Source of the DNA: Pleurodeles waltl
Taxonomy: Eukaryota > Chordata > Amphibia > Caudata > Salamandridae
Assembly (NCBI RefSeq): GCF_031143425.1
Contig: NC_090444.1
Span: forward strand, 1,349,436,323-1,349,500,322
DNA length: 64,000 nucleotides
Direction: 5' to 3'
Of this stretch, positions 11,232 to 21,959 are shown one piece after another. The translations under genes and the position numbers were made by a program. Positions within the stretch are counted from its first letter, which is position 1; each line of letters begins with the position of its first letter. The notes under the pieces were generated by a model. The model was not told the DNA's origin. It saw nothing but the letters and a program-made list of their open reading frames with translations, and did not search any database.

Positions 11232-12440
11232 ATCTTCCTCTTCTCATTTTCAGTAGTATCACTTGGAAGTAAAGTTGCCGGGTTCAGCACTGTACATCTT
11301 TTCAATGTCACATATGGTGCACCCAAAATGCTCAACTCATACCTAGTCAACCTAGCACCAGTCAAGTATTGGGTTTTTGTCCTTGTCAACAAAATCTCAA
11401 TTGAGTGAGGGACCATTACAGTCAGGGGATATCCTATTACTACGTCTTCACACTGTGAAAGACTTTGACCAACTGCGGCAACTGCATGCAAACAACCTGG
11501 TAAGGCTGCTGCGACTGTGTCCAAGGTAGCTGAAAAAAATGCTACTGGGCGATGAGCACCTCCATGGACCTGAGTCAAGACAGACAATGAACATGCATCA
11601 CGCTCATGACAAAACAATGCGAATGGCTTTGTATAGTCAGGCATACCCAACGCTGGAGCTCTGTACAAACTCTCTCTTAACTCATAGAGTGCTTTCATTT
11701 GATCCTGATCTAGAGCTATGGGATCAGTGACATCCTTATGATTAAGCTTCTGCAAAAGTTTTGAAATTTCTGAAAAATTCGGAATCCATTGTCGACAATA
11801 ACCCACCATTCCCTGGAGCATCCTGACATCTCTCTGTGAAGTCGGAGCACTTATCTGCAGTATCATTGTGATCCTTTCTCTAAATATCTTCCTCAACCCT
11901 TTCACAGTCTTGTGACCTAAATACTTCACTACCTTCTGAGAGTACTGCAATTTCAGTGGAGACACTTTATGATCAAACTTTCCCAAATGATTCAACAGGG
12001 CAATCGAGTCATACTTACACTCATCCCTCGTCTTTGATGCAATCAATAAATCATCAATGTACCGCACCAGAGTCGATTAAAAAGGCAATTCTAATGACTC
12101 CAAATTCTTCAAGATCTGGTTGAACAAGGAAGGTTACCCTTGAGGAAGTCTACACCAGCAGTAGACTTGATCTAAGAATTTGAAACTAAAAAGAAATTGA
12201 CTATCCTCATGAAGAGGCACAGAAAAGAATGCCTGTGACAGATCAACCACTGTGACCCATTCTGCATCACACGGAATCTGGAACATTATTACAGCTGGAT
12301 TGGGCACTACAGGACAACACTTGACCACTATGTCATTTTTCTCAAATCCTGAACAATTCAAAATTTCCCACATGGTTTCTTCAAACCCGTTATCAGTGCC
12401 TTAACATAAGCAACTGCTCTTTTGCTCATGTGTCACATTC
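11207..12440 (-). pseudogene. ERV1 reverse transcriptase, broken
   Basis: Two main pieces. The first (12373-12134) carries the first catalytic Asp region (VVDLSQAFFSVPL) and the LPQG motif. The second (12067-11207, 286 codons open) begins with the YIDD active-site motif and continues through thumb and connection (YLGHK, GYCRQWIP, PVAFFSATLD). A frameshift or short deletion lies between them at about 12068-12133. The 5' part is cut off near 12470. The family copies RNA into cDNA in the cytoplasm; this copy cannot encode a whole enzyme. Confidence 0.88.
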
Positions 12441-12470
12441 TAGCTCCACCTTCATTATACATTCTATTCA

Positions 12471-13046
12471 CTAAGGTTGAACTAGCCATAATAGAGAAAT
12501 GTTCTAAGTGGAGTGTATAGGTGCCAAGGTTCCCAGGCTTCTCCCTTAGGGCTCTAGGATTTGTAGTTCTAATTGTATACTGGTTAATCTAAGACTACAA
12601 GTCCCAGAATTCTAAAACAAAGTTGGGACTGGTCTAACTAATCACACATTGACCTCAGAAACTTGGCAGCTAGGGTGCAGTATGAGGTTCAATCATTCTT
12701 CAACAGTCTGTCTATATTATGCAATGGTTTCTGTCTCTCATATCAGGATGCTGTTTAATAAATGGAGAATGCCTAATCTGAAACCTCTGTTACTACCACA
12801 GATTTCTTTGCAGTATGCCTTTTCAATCAATCATTAAAAAATATACTTCAAAATGAAGACATCCTACGTGCATGAGTCTTCTGTCAGGCATGTCCTTTGG
12901 TGCTTCTTCACTAATTAAATGTGAAGATGGCACGCCGGTGCATATAAAGCGCATAGTTCAACATGACAAACGCGTCCCTTGTCCTTCGTTTCTGTTTATT
13001 GAATGTCGCTTTATGTCCACTGCAGCAGCCTGGAATGCGTGATAAC
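12471..13046. other. Unassigned flank between ERV1 and DIRS1
   Basis: The plus strand carries GCTGTTTAATAAATGG near 12750, similar to 5970-5985. Otherwise no reading frame or repeat is recognised. It could be a solo LTR or retroposon of another family. Confidence 0.35.
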
Positions 13047-13086
13047 GAGAAATTTCCTAGCTATCGTGAAGGAAAGTTTCAATTCT

Positions 13087-13265
13087 ATTAAGGACACGGA
13101 GGCGAGGATTATGCACAATCTTTCTTCACTTTTTATTGAGAGCAGGTTCAAAGTTCAACAAAGAAAACTACAATTCCCATGAGACCCACTCCCATGGCAA
13201 CCAATGTCCAATCACACTGCCATCCGACTGTATGTATAAATATCCCCAGGTGATGACGTTCTTCC
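13087..13265 (+). repeat. DIRS1 left inverted terminal repeat
   Basis: About 180 bp, beginning ACGGAGGCGAGGATTATGCA and ending near GATGACGTTCTTCCTC. Its reverse complement is found at 17765-17945 with only a few differences (for example GAGACCCACTCC against GAGACCACTCC). Confidence 0.92.
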
Positions 13266-13555
13266 TCGTCTTCACTGCGAACTGAACTGAATCGTCGCTA
13301 GGTAGTCGCAGGATTCACTCCTAAGAACAAATGTGAACAATAGATAAGCAATTGTATCCGCTGGAAAGTCAATAAATCAGACAAAACTAAATTCCTAGTC
13401 TTCCTAACAACATAGCAAACAAGGCTTGTAGTATCAAACATAGGTACAAAACACATGGCATACCCCAATCATAATTTCAGGTAAAGGAAACTGAATATAC
13501 CACCTCTCAAATGGATGAATTCACTCCGGGTGGGCGCCATGGCCACCGTGGCGGG

Positions 13556-13660
13556 TGGGATAATCCTCGCCTCCGTGTCCTTAATAAAATTGAAACTTTC
13601 CTTCACGATAGCTAGGAAATTTCTCATTCTATGTCAGGACCGGAGGCGAGGATTATGCAT
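13556..13660. repeat. DIRS1 internal complementary region
   Basis: Positions up to 13625 (...GCTAGGAAATTTCTC) are the reverse complement of the left outer end starting at 13047 (GAGAAATTTCCTAGC). From 13626 (ATTCTATGTCAGGACCGGAG) the sequence is the reverse complement of the right outer end finishing at 17956. The junction fixes both element ends to the base and serves as the template that closes the circular DNA form in the DIRS model. Confidence 0.93.
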
Positions 13661-13689
13661 GTTCAAAGCATACTCACCACCAATGAAGC

Positions 13690-13953
13690 GGCTTCGTGGA
13701 TTGGTTTAAAGTAGAACTTTTAAAAAGTCGACTCGGAAGACCAGTCGGCCGCATTCATAATGTCTTCCAGTCTACCACCTACTTGGATTGCTTTAGAAGC
13801 CATGGCACCTCGGATGGAGTGAGCTCCGAACAGCTGGACATTAATACCCGAAGAGTTAACTGAGCAATAGGATTGGCCAGAAGCCGCTAGGCCGTCCAGA
13901 AAGTTCAAGATATCGGTAATCTGGGCCCTCAAGGGATCGAAGTGCCTTGCCAT
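13690..13953 (-). pseudogene. DIRS1 tyrosine recombinase with central deletion
   Basis: The 77-codon frame joins a typical N-terminus (LRAQITDILNFLDGL, about residues 7-21) directly to a typical C-terminus with HSIRG, the H-x-x-R box, and LEDIMNAADWSSESTF. The expected 250 or so residues between them, with the first catalytic Arg, are absent. The last part around the Tyr nucleophile (FYFKP) is in another frame just downstream, after 13720. The enzyme would insert circular DNA by strand exchange; this copy cannot. Confidence 0.85.
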
Positions 13954-16127
13954 ACACCAACGAGCCCAGCCGTTCCAGGCTGATCTGTACCTCTTGCAAG
14001 TTCTAGGGGCCCATGACTGTCTGATGAAATCCTCAGCCTCCTGTGAAAGTCTGTGGTCTGCCCAGCGTTCCCGGAAATCCTCCAGGCCACCAGAGAGAGA
14101 TGGCCCTGAAGAGCTAGCGGGTGGAATTGCCCCTCTGGATTCGACAGTATGTTCGGACGAACCGGAAGCAGAATAGGAAGGTCACAAGAGAGCTCCAGAA
14201 GTGCTGGGAACCAAACTTGAGACCGCCAGAGCGGTATGATCAGAATCACTGTTGCCCCCTGCCGACGAATCTGAGCCGTTACCCTCGGGATCATAAGGAA
14301 AGGGGGAAACGCGTAGTTCTGATCCCGACCCCAGTCTTGAAGGAAAGCATCGACTGCCATCGCACCGGGATCCGGGCACCAGCTGAAGTAGCGAGGAAGA
14401 TGAGTGTTCCACCTGGACGCAAAGAGATCCACCGTACAAGGACCCCATCGATCCAACAGAGCCAGGAACGCTGCTCTGTCCAGTCGCCAATCGCTGGGAT
14501 CCTCCAGATATCTGGAGTTCCAGTCTGCCAGGGCGTTCTGGGACCCCGGAAGATACTCTGCTGTGACCGAGATTTGACGTTGCAGGCAAAAATGCCAAAA
14601 ATCCTTTGCCAACTCCGCTAGGGCCTTCGAGCGGGTCCCCCCCAGGCGGTTGACATACTGTACTGCCGAGACATTGTCCATCCTTAGAAGAACGCAGCAA
14701 GAGACCTTGTCCCGCGTCAGGGATCTGATCGCGAACGAACCCGCAAGGAGTTCCAGGCAGTTGATGGGGAGATTGAGTTCCCGCTGGGTCCAGCGGCCCC
14801 CGAAGGAGATGTCCCAACAACGAGCTCCCCAGCCGAACCGACTGGCGTCCGACTCTATGATCAGATCGGGTGCGGCCCCGAAGATCGCCCTGCCGTTCCA
14901 CGCCTCCATGTGATCCAGCCACCACTGGATCTCCGTCCGCGCCTCCTGGGACAAAGCTATCAGCTCCGAGTACGAAAGGCCCCTTTGTAGATGGTGGGCC
15001 TTGAGGCGCTGAAGGGCCCTGTAATGGAGAGGTCCCGGGAAGATGGCCTGGATCGAGGAGGAGAGGAGTCCCACCACTCTGGCCAACTGACTCAGGGAGA
15101 TTCTGTCCCGTCTCAAGACCTTGGACAGTTCCTTCTTGATCTTCGGGCCCGGGAGACTGAGGGAGGCTACCTGGGAGTCGATGAGAAACCCCAGAAAAGT
15201 CATGGACTGCGAGGGAAGCAGTTCCGATTTCTGTGAGTTGATCACGAACCCCAGATCTTGTAGAAGTTGAATAGTTATGTTCACGTTGGATATGAGCTGC
15301 GAGCGCGACTGGTCCATCAGGAGGATGTCGTTGAGATAAATAATCAAGCGAATCCCTTGAGCCCGCAGGTACTCCACTACTGGTTTGAGCAGCTTCGTGA
15401 AGCACCACGGGGCCGACGGTAGGGTTGAAAATTCAAATTCCTGTCCCCTCCAAATGAACTGCAGAAACCGATGATGAGGGCGAAAGATGGGGACCGTAAG
15501 ATAGGCATCCTTGAGGTCCAACCGCACCATCCAATCCCCAAGAAGTAAGAGATCCCTGAGCATGTGAATGCCCTCCATTTTGAAGTGGCGGTACACCACC
15601 CACTCGTTGAAGGACTTTAGATTGATAACAGGACGGAAACCTTTGTCCTTCTTTTCTACAAGGAACAGATTGCTCACGAAACCCCTGGGGTGGATCGTCA
15701 ATGGATGGATAGCTTCCTTCTGAAGAAGCCCTTGAACCTCCGCATCTATCAGTGCCGCGTCCGCATCTGAGAAGACCAAGGGCCGTGGAGGAGAGTCCTG
15801 AACTGGAGTCCCCAAAGATTCTATGTGGAACCCCGTGACCGTCTGCAACACCCAAGCGTCTGACGTTATGGAGGCCCACTTGTGGGCGAAGAACCGCAAC
15901 CTCCCTCCTAGAATGCGAGGGGAAAAAAGGGTAACACTCACCGTTAACGCCTCCGGGGGCGTTAGCTCCACCACGGGCGGTCCTCTTGTACTTCCCTCTA
16001 CCCCGGTTGGGGAAGAAGGTACCTTGTCGGCCATCCCTCCATCCGTTGTTTCGCGGTGGGTAGGGAGTGGGGCCTTGCTGGAATGCAAGGCCGGAAGAGC
16101 GGCCCCTGCCTCGTCCGGCCCCGCCAA
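13929..16127 (-). CDS. DIRS1 reverse transcriptase-RNase H polyprotein
   Basis: A 732-codon open frame. Order: RT fingers and palm (EKKDKGFRPVINLKSFNEWV; first catalytic Asp in RLDLKDAYLTVPI), an altered active-site box IIYLNDILL where YLDD-type is usual, RNase H (ESDASRFGWGA; MDNVSAVQYVNR), and the DIRS-specific C-terminal domain (VDLFASRWN, YAFPPFLMIPRV, VILIIPLWRSQ). The end runs into sequence that overlaps the recombinase frame. The start overlaps the gag end in another frame, so translation probably needs a frameshift or internal start. It is open throughout, but the D-to-N change in the active site would very likely kill polymerase activity. Confidence 0.93.
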   Translation of the reverse strand: MAGPDEAGAALPALHSSKAPLPTHRETTDGGMADKVPSSPTGVEGSTRGPPVVELTPPEALTVSVTLFSPRILGGRLRFFAHKWASITSDAWVLQTVTGFHIESLGTPVQDSPPRPLVFSDADAALIDAEVQGLLQKEAIHPLTIHPRGFVSNLFLVEKKDKGFRPVINLKSFNEWVVYRHFKMEGIHMLRDLLLLGDWMVRLDLKDAYLTVPIFRPHHRFLQFIWRGQEFEFSTLPSAPWCFTKLLKPVVEYLRAQGIRLIIYLNDILLMDQSRSQLISNVNITIQLLQDLGFVINSQKSELLPSQSMTFLGFLIDSQVASLSLPGPKIKKELSKVLRRDRISLSQLARVVGLLSSSIQAIFPGPLHYRALQRLKAHHLQRGLSYSELIALSQEARTEIQWWLDHMEAWNGRAIFGAAPDLIIESDASRFGWGARCWDISFGGRWTQRELNLPINCLELLAGSFAIRSLTRDKVSCCVLLRMDNVSAVQYVNRLGGTRSKALAELAKDFWHFCLQRQISVTAEYLPGSQNALADWNSRYLEDPSDWRLDRAAFLALLDRWGPCTVDLFASRWNTHLPRYFSWCPDPGAMAVDAFLQDWGRDQNYAFPPFLMIPRVTAQIRRQGATVILIIPLWRSQVWFPALLELSCDLPILLPVRPNILSNPEGQFHPLALQGHLSLVAWRISGNAGQTTDFHRRLRISSDSHGPLELARGTDQPGTAGLVGVWQGTSIP

Positions 16128-17249
16128 AAACCTTTACAGGAAAGATTTTCTTAATTGAGCTCTGCGCCTTATCGAGCGCAGAGAAGGTTGCTACGAACTT
16201 GCTCAATTCCTTCAAGAAAGGATCTCCAAACAAGTTTCCCTGGGCCACCGCCCCCGCCGCTGAGTTGGAGAGTTCTCCTAACTTAGGGTCTATTTTAATA
16301 AGTAAGGATCATCTCCTCTCTGCAGAGAGAGCGCAATTTGCGTTCCCTAGCAAGCAGACCGCCCTTTGGGCCCACCCCACCACAATATCCGTGGGTATGG
16401 GAGTATTGGACCGTTTAGCCCATTCGGCAAGCTGGATGATCTGCGTGAGGGGACCCAGGACATCCAGTAACTTATCCTGGCATCCCCTCCAGGAACGATC
16501 AATACCCTTCTTCGGGTCCTTGATGTACTTCCCGAAGAAAGTACACATCTTGGGATCCAGATCAGGGGTAGCAGCCACTCAATCTGGCAGAGTCGGGCGT
16601 GGGCATTCCGCCCGCAACCTAGCCCGAACCTCCTTCTCCAGGGGCTGGCGGATTTTGCTGGCCACATAATCCGCCACTTTCTTATCCGGATGCCACTCCG
16701 AAGAGCGGGGGTGATATAAGTCCTCTGGGTGGAACATTTCCGAATCTGAGTCCTCAGTCTCAGGCGGGTCTGATAAATTAGAGGACGGGCGCCAAGGACG
16801 CCCGCTTCCTGATCTTCCTCTGAGGAAGAATCCCAGTCTGTGTCCCTCACGACCCGCTTAGGGGAACCCCGATCCGGGTCCGATCTGGTGTGAACCACTT
16901 CACCGGTCTCTCCGGGCTCAGACCCCTCCCGGAAGGGTGGCTGCTGTAGCGTGCGCGCACTCTTACGGAAGGATTCAGTCACACTACCTAATCCTTCCAG
17001 GTGCCCCGCGACACGCTTGCGGCATTTCTTGGGGACTGCCTCTCCCTGTAGGTCAGTCTCCGTCCCCCCTATCCCTGTCCCCTTAAACACGTGGTCCGAT
17101 AGTCTGGCCACGCTGTCCTTCAAGGGCCCCAAAGCCCTATTCATAGCCTGCGTCAGCAGGAGGTCCATCTCAGGAGCCAAGGCCCTCTGAGATGAGCCCT
17201 CCCCCGGGGACAGGGTGGGGAAAGCATCACGCTCATGTGGGGTCTGCAT
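15940..17249 (-). pseudogene. DIRS1 gag-like ORF, frameshifted
   Basis: Three pieces. The N-terminus (17249 to about 16800) is acidic and Ser-rich. The core (16578-16309: YIKDPKKGIDRSWRGCQDKL, IVVGWAQRAVCLLGN) is in another frame. After one stop at 16306-16308 the same frame continues with IKIDPKLG and a Gly/Arg-rich nucleic-acid-binding tail (GGAGRGRGRSS, NRGRGKYKR). The frameshift lies between 16590 and 16790. The protein would coat the element RNA. Confidence 0.85.
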
Positions 17250-17764
17250 GAGGGACTAATAGGGGAGATTGCAGGAAAAAACGCCCTTTTAACTTTATAG
17301 GGCAGCCCCCCTGCACTCCTGCAGTAACAGAAAGTTTGCCTTAAGGCCGGGCCTTCACGTGCGAAACACGCGTCCTAAATGAGACCCCCAATGGAAAAAA
17401 TCACCGTCATGCGGTGTCCGCGGGGGTTGGTAGGGCTCAAAGTGAGCAGGGACTCACTTTAAGCCCAACGCGTTTATCCGAAGCGTCCGAGTGCAAACGC
17501 GACTCGAAACGCTGAGGAAAAAACGCTCGGGAACACTGGAGCGCGCAAAAGAGCGCCCTCTGGTGGACCCGACCGGTATAGAATTATCGATCGCGCTCGG
17601 GCTAAAAAGCCTACCGCGCGTGTAGTTGCCAAGCAATAAGCACAAAAACACACGCGCGCGCGATCAAACAAAAGATTAAGCCAACAATATATTGTCAAAA
17701 ACAGTTCTTAACAACTCTACAACTCAGAGACAGAGAAGGGGACTTATCTGAATCAGAGAGCAGT
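17250..17764 (-). other. DIRS1 leader between right terminus and gag
   Basis: Non-coding in all frames, CpG-rich (CGCGCGCGATC near 17655, several GCGCTC/GAGCGC words). It is the expected place of the element's promoter and 5' untranslated leader. Confidence 0.5.
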
Positions 17765-17945
17765 GAAGAAAGAGGAAGAACGTCATCGCCTGTGGATATT
17801 TATACATACAGTTGGATGGCAGTGTGATTGGACATTGGTTGCCATGGGAGTGGTCTCATGGGCATTGTAGTTTTCTTTGTTGAACTTTGAACCTGCTATC
17901 AATAAAAAGTGAAGAAAGATTGTGCATAATCCTCGCCTCCGGTCC
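17765..17945 (-). repeat. DIRS1 right inverted terminal repeat
   Basis: Reverse complement of 13087-13265 with a handful of differences. It ends with GCATAATCCTCGCCTCCGG, then the right-specific outer segment TCCTGACATAGAAT up to 17956. Confidence 0.92.
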
Positions 17946-17956
17946 TGACATAGAAT

Positions 17957-18736
17957 GGCGGTGTTTATGGAAATTAAGAAACGGACGCAGACTACACTCC
18001 TAATTTTAGGGTAAAGATTCATGCGTTCAGATATGAGCCTTTGCACAATGTTACTCCGTCAAACGCAACAGTCTTCGCAACTGATCCATACATTTCCTCT
18101 TTGCTGTTATCGTCAAACAGCGTCTTCAGGCTTAGACACGGAAAAAAGACTGGAATTGGAATCACCTCATGCCAGTCTTCTGTTTGCGTAATGGGAATAG
18201 GGGGCCATTTTAAAGTGGGGGCATTTGCATGAAGTTGACCAAGAGCGACCGCATGATGAACTACTATTCACAATGCACATCTAAAGAAAAAGACTCTTAA
18301 AAATTATGTTTCTATAAGTGTAAATGTTGCTATTAAAACAGTGGAGAAGGTTCAAGAGTGACCTGTCCCTTAGCATAAGTTTTTAGCAAATGGTCATTGT
18401 AAATTTCACTCTTAAAGTACTCTCTTTAGAACATAGTGAAAAAGTATTTGTCGCCAATTAGTTTGTTCTTCATCCAGTGACAGGATATCTCATTATTCCA
18501 AGATGGCCCCCAGATGTACCACATTACCGATAAGTGCATTTTCGCTGTTGAGCACGGCGTGTGGCTCACATTAAGTGGAGCCTGTGGCAACAGTCTACGT
18601 CTTGGTTACTCATAAATATTTTTTATGGGGCCACAAAGTACCGTTTGGGATGTGCTTAAGGGCCGCATCATGCTGGGCCCTCCCCAGGGAGGGATGGGAG
18701 ATTATCTGGACAGTTAAAAACAACACCTTCCTTTAA
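17957..18736. other. No recognisable feature
   Basis: No reading frame or repeat family can be supported here. Confidence 0.4.
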
Positions 18737-18890
18737 AATGGAAATGGGAGATTTAGGGAAAAACGGGGAAATGTATTTTCGCCATTGGTTTATGTTGAAA
18801 CCGAGGCAGTGTTAGGTAGGAGACTCCTAATATAGAGCCATTTTTCACTTTAAAAATCTGGAGCCTACAGCCTAAATCTGGTCTATGGAA
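18737..18890 (+). repeat. Dispersed repeat, copy 2 (partner at 6065-6225)
   Basis: See the partner: shared order of GGGGA blocks, TTATGTTGAAACCGAGGCAG and a terminal GAGCCTACAGCCTAAATCTG. The family is not named. Confidence 0.45.
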
Positions 18891-20159
18891 AAAAAAGGGC
18901 AGAGCCAGTTAACCAAATTGCTTGATTAGTAAAAATGACTGGAAAAACGAAAATCGGTCAGTTTTTATTTCTCAGCTGTTCTTTCCCAGAAGAATGTCAA
19001 GTGTACTGCAAGGAGAGGTCTTCCGGGCCCTACGTTGAGTACCACTGGTGTACATGCATGTTTCCCTAGAACTGTGTTGATACTTCTTAGGTCGAGCGCG
19101 CAAGCGCTCTGGCCTGTTGTAATCTATCTGTGGGTTTTTAACCACGCCCACCACACGCCCATCACTATCACTCGTTCATGGGCTTGCCTTTCAAACATCC
19201 TTTGTTATCATTGGTAAATGCTTTACGTATGTCCCTCCTTGGGGCAGTTTTTTTACTGCCTTTACATCGACCCTGTTACATGGATAATTGCACGTTTGCC
19301 AATACTTTTGAATGCGAGTGGACTTCTTTTTCCATTTGTATCTCTCCTTCGCGCTCTTGCTTATGGCGGCCGTGACACTTCAACTGTTTCACTTTTCATT
19401 TTCAATTTAGGTGGCAAGAAAAGTTCAGTTAGAAACTTACAACGCTAACAGCTCTAACTCAAGCAAACAAGAGGCCCATTGCATTACAAATGCTTGTTTG
19501 CGTCATTTTCATTGCCACAGAGAACCTAGCATGTTCGACAGAATCTCTCGAATGGCTGCTTTTTTATGCTTTTGGTTTCTGCAACGATTTACAACCATGG
19601 GTACTATAGTTTTTATCAGATACATCACTAGGACTCTGGCGTTGCAGTGTTACTTATAGGGGAGAGCTAGCCTGCACCTTTTAAGGTTTATTTGGTGGAG
19701 GCACACTCTAAAACATTTGTTTTATAGTGTCGTAAATGGGGATCGCTTAAAAAGGCCTGGCTCCCAGCATTCTGGATTTGGGAGCTCGGCCCTAGAACAT
19801 GTGGGGAAAAAGGCAAAAACAAATAAACAGGTTTCAATTACTTTGTTTTTAATGGCAGTGGAGGAGCCTTTGTGTCACGTGACCTGATGCATGCAAGGAA
19901 AATATCTCCCATGTCCACCCCAGATTGGTATTAAACCACTAAGCTATTTCTTTCAACTTTCTTGCTATCCTTTTCTCCTCCTATCCCTTGCCTCCCTTTT
20001 TATTCTCTAGTCCCTATCCAATTCATTTGTTTTTGTCCTTCTTCTGTCTCTCACAGATTATCGCCTTCCTTTCCTGGCATATTATTTCTGACCCATTTCT
20101 ATTTTATTGACTGTGCCTTTTTTTTGCTTGCCCTTACCTCTTATTTTTTTTTTTCCTTT
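18891..20159. other. Unassigned sequence
   Basis: A pyrimidine-rich stretch at 19950-20160 gives an open but low-complexity plus-strand frame that I do not accept as coding. It runs directly into the left end of DIRS2. Confidence 0.4.
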
Positions 20160-20842
20160 CCCTTTCTGTCATTACCTTTGTGTCCCTCATTCTTGGCCGT
20201 CATTACATTTGAGGCGATTCGCACCTTCCAGACAGGAAAAAAGTAGGAGCATTCAGAAATGAAGCTCCACCCATCGTCTTGGGTGCTTCTCAGCTAGCAT
20301 CCCAGAATCCTCCAATCATTGTTTTCCTGTCTCTAAACGAGGATGCAGGTCTTAAGAGGATTCTTAATTGGATTTGCTTTACGGGAAGTTTCCTATACTT
20401 GCGAGGCCTGCACGAGAATTTTCCCTTGTTGAGAAATCATTGCACTTACAGTGCAGGGCGGCGGTGCATTGTCCACTCGTTTTTGTAATGCCCTTCTCTC
20501 CATCTGGAGTGCTACAGGAAGCAGGGCTGATTTCACTCATGCGTAAGGATTTGTTGCGACACACATGCGTCTAGTTTCAGTTTTGGGAACACAAGCAAGA
20601 CATTTTCCCAAATGCCATTTATTTGAGGAAAGTTAACACTAAAGTAAGCACTGTTGATGGTACTAGCTTATTGTTGATGGCAATATTTGGACCTGTTATT
20701 TGCTTCTTTAATTGATAGGCTGCCAGCCTTTTCAATGGGCAGCACTCTTCTAAAAGGAGACCTGTTTCTCCTTCACCCTTAAGATGTCCAGGCTCATCTC
20801 GCTCCTCCAGCATCATATCTCCTTTGCCCAAAACACTAAGGA

Positions 20843-21860
20843 ATGACAGAAAAGGAGGAGGAGAAAATAAGGAGGACTGCGTTGGATACCTTGAAGGAGT
20901 TCCATAAAGATAATTCAAAATCTTCAAAGAAACTATCATTGGTTGTGCTTTCGGCTTCAGACTTTTCTTCTGATTCAGATGATTCCTTTCCAGCTCCTGA
21001 TCATAAGGGTAAATACATGTCTAAAGAGACATTACCTCCTGTTTCGTCTCATATTAGAGAAAATACAGGTTTTGAGCCTATACCTTGCAGGACCAACAAG
21101 AATGGAAGAATTCAGAAAAGTTTGCCCTTACAAGATTTTTCAAGCTTTACCCTTTGAAGAGAATGGACACTGTTGATGGACAATATTAATGTTGATTTGT
21201 TAGTTTCTGATCTTGTGGGTAGGTCTTCAGTGATGGAAAAAAATATTTTAAAGGACCCCCGTTATAAGCAGGTTCCTTTAAAATATTGGTTGATTCCTCT
21301 TTGAAAACATTTTTTTGCAGATTCTCATGTGACTATGAAAGCAGATGTCTATGGTGCGTGTGCTTCCCAATTCTTGAGCATGAATTTTAAATCCCTGTTT
21401 AAAAAAACTGCCACTAAATGTTCAGACCTACTGGAGGCCATGGATCAGCAAGTGAAATAAATTTCAGATATTACTTTTGATGTTATATCTACTACTCTGG
21501 CAAGTGGAGCATCTGTAGCTGCCAGATGCAGTCTTTTTTTTTTGTTGTTGAAAGATTAAATCACAGATTCGGCACAGTGTTCAACAGCCTTGAGGATGCC
21601 CTTTGATGGCTCTGAGTTGTTTGGTTCTGATCTACAGGAGAAACATAATCATCTCTCCCATGTTAAGAAACATTCTTCTTCATTCAGAAAGGAATCTTCC
21701 ATGCCTTCCAAGTTTTCAAAGAGGAAATAGTTTAGACAGCCTTCAAGGAGACAGTCTTCTAATCAGTCATCAAGGGAAGCCGTCTTATTTTCGAAAGCAG
21801 AAACAGGGTATAGCAACCAAAGGTCAGCACTACTGACATTCGGGTTGGAAGGGGTTGGCC
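20843..21860 (+). pseudogene. DIRS2 gag-like region, broken
   Basis: It starts with a Glu/Lys-rich N-terminus (EKEEEKIRRTALDTLKEF) and an acidic serine stretch (SDFSSDSDDSFPAP), as in DIRS1 gag. Later frames read DPRYKQVPLKYW, a conserved-looking core with MKADVYGACASQFLSMNFKS, and a basic Ser/Arg/Gln-rich tail near 21690-21790. Several stops and frame changes interrupt it. Confidence 0.7.
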
Positions 21861-21959
21861 AGCAACCAAAGTTTGCAGGGCAAAGAGGGACATTGTTTTT
21901 TGCCTGGCAACTGATAACAGATGATTAATGGGTTCCAAATACAATAAAGCAACAATATA

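Larger units (their letters stand above)
7206..12470 (-). mobile_element. Endogenous retrovirus 1 (pol-env remnant)
   Basis: Read right to left on the minus strand, the order is reverse transcriptase (12440-11207), RNase H (11231-10865), integrase zinc-binding part (10802-10349), a MITE insertion (10347-9426), integrase core (9425-8500), a charged env leader (8440-7937) and an env start with a membrane anchor (7799-7206). Gag, protease and both LTRs are missing or unrecognisable. The many stops and frameshifts show an old, non-functional copy. The pol order and integrase motifs resemble gammaretrovirus-like or related vertebrate ERVs. I give no finer class. Confidence 0.85.
13047..17956 (-). 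mobile_element. DIRS-type tyrosine-recombinase retrotransposon 1
   Basis: Structurally complete at about 4.9 kb. The outer ends carry inverted repeats (13087-13265 against 17765-17945). Near the left end an internal complementary region (13556-13660) joins, in order, the reverse complement of the left outermost segment and that of the right outermost segment. This arrangement is diagnostic for DIRS elements, which integrate through a circular intermediate. Genes run right to left: gag, RT-RNase H with an extra C-terminal domain, and a tyrosine recombinase that has lost its centre. Gag has a frameshift and a stop, so the copy is not autonomous. Confidence 0.93.

Noticed and set aside
14182..15408. 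408-codon minus-strand frame (and plus-strand frames 14121-14621, 15823-16669)
   Set aside because: These are shadows of the DIRS1 RT-RNase H frame. Their composition (Gly/Ser/Gln runs) is that of an off-frame reading of a GC-rich gene.
13087..17945. Reading the DIRS1 inverted ends as those of a DNA transposon
   Set aside because: The internal complementary region and the RT/recombinase genes identify a DIRS retroelement, so a cut-and-paste origin is not needed.
19962..20246. 94-codon hydrophobic frame, possible membrane protein
   Set aside because: A pyrimidine-rich tract gives Phe/Leu/Ser/Pro by composition alone, and the frame runs into the DIRS2 terminus.
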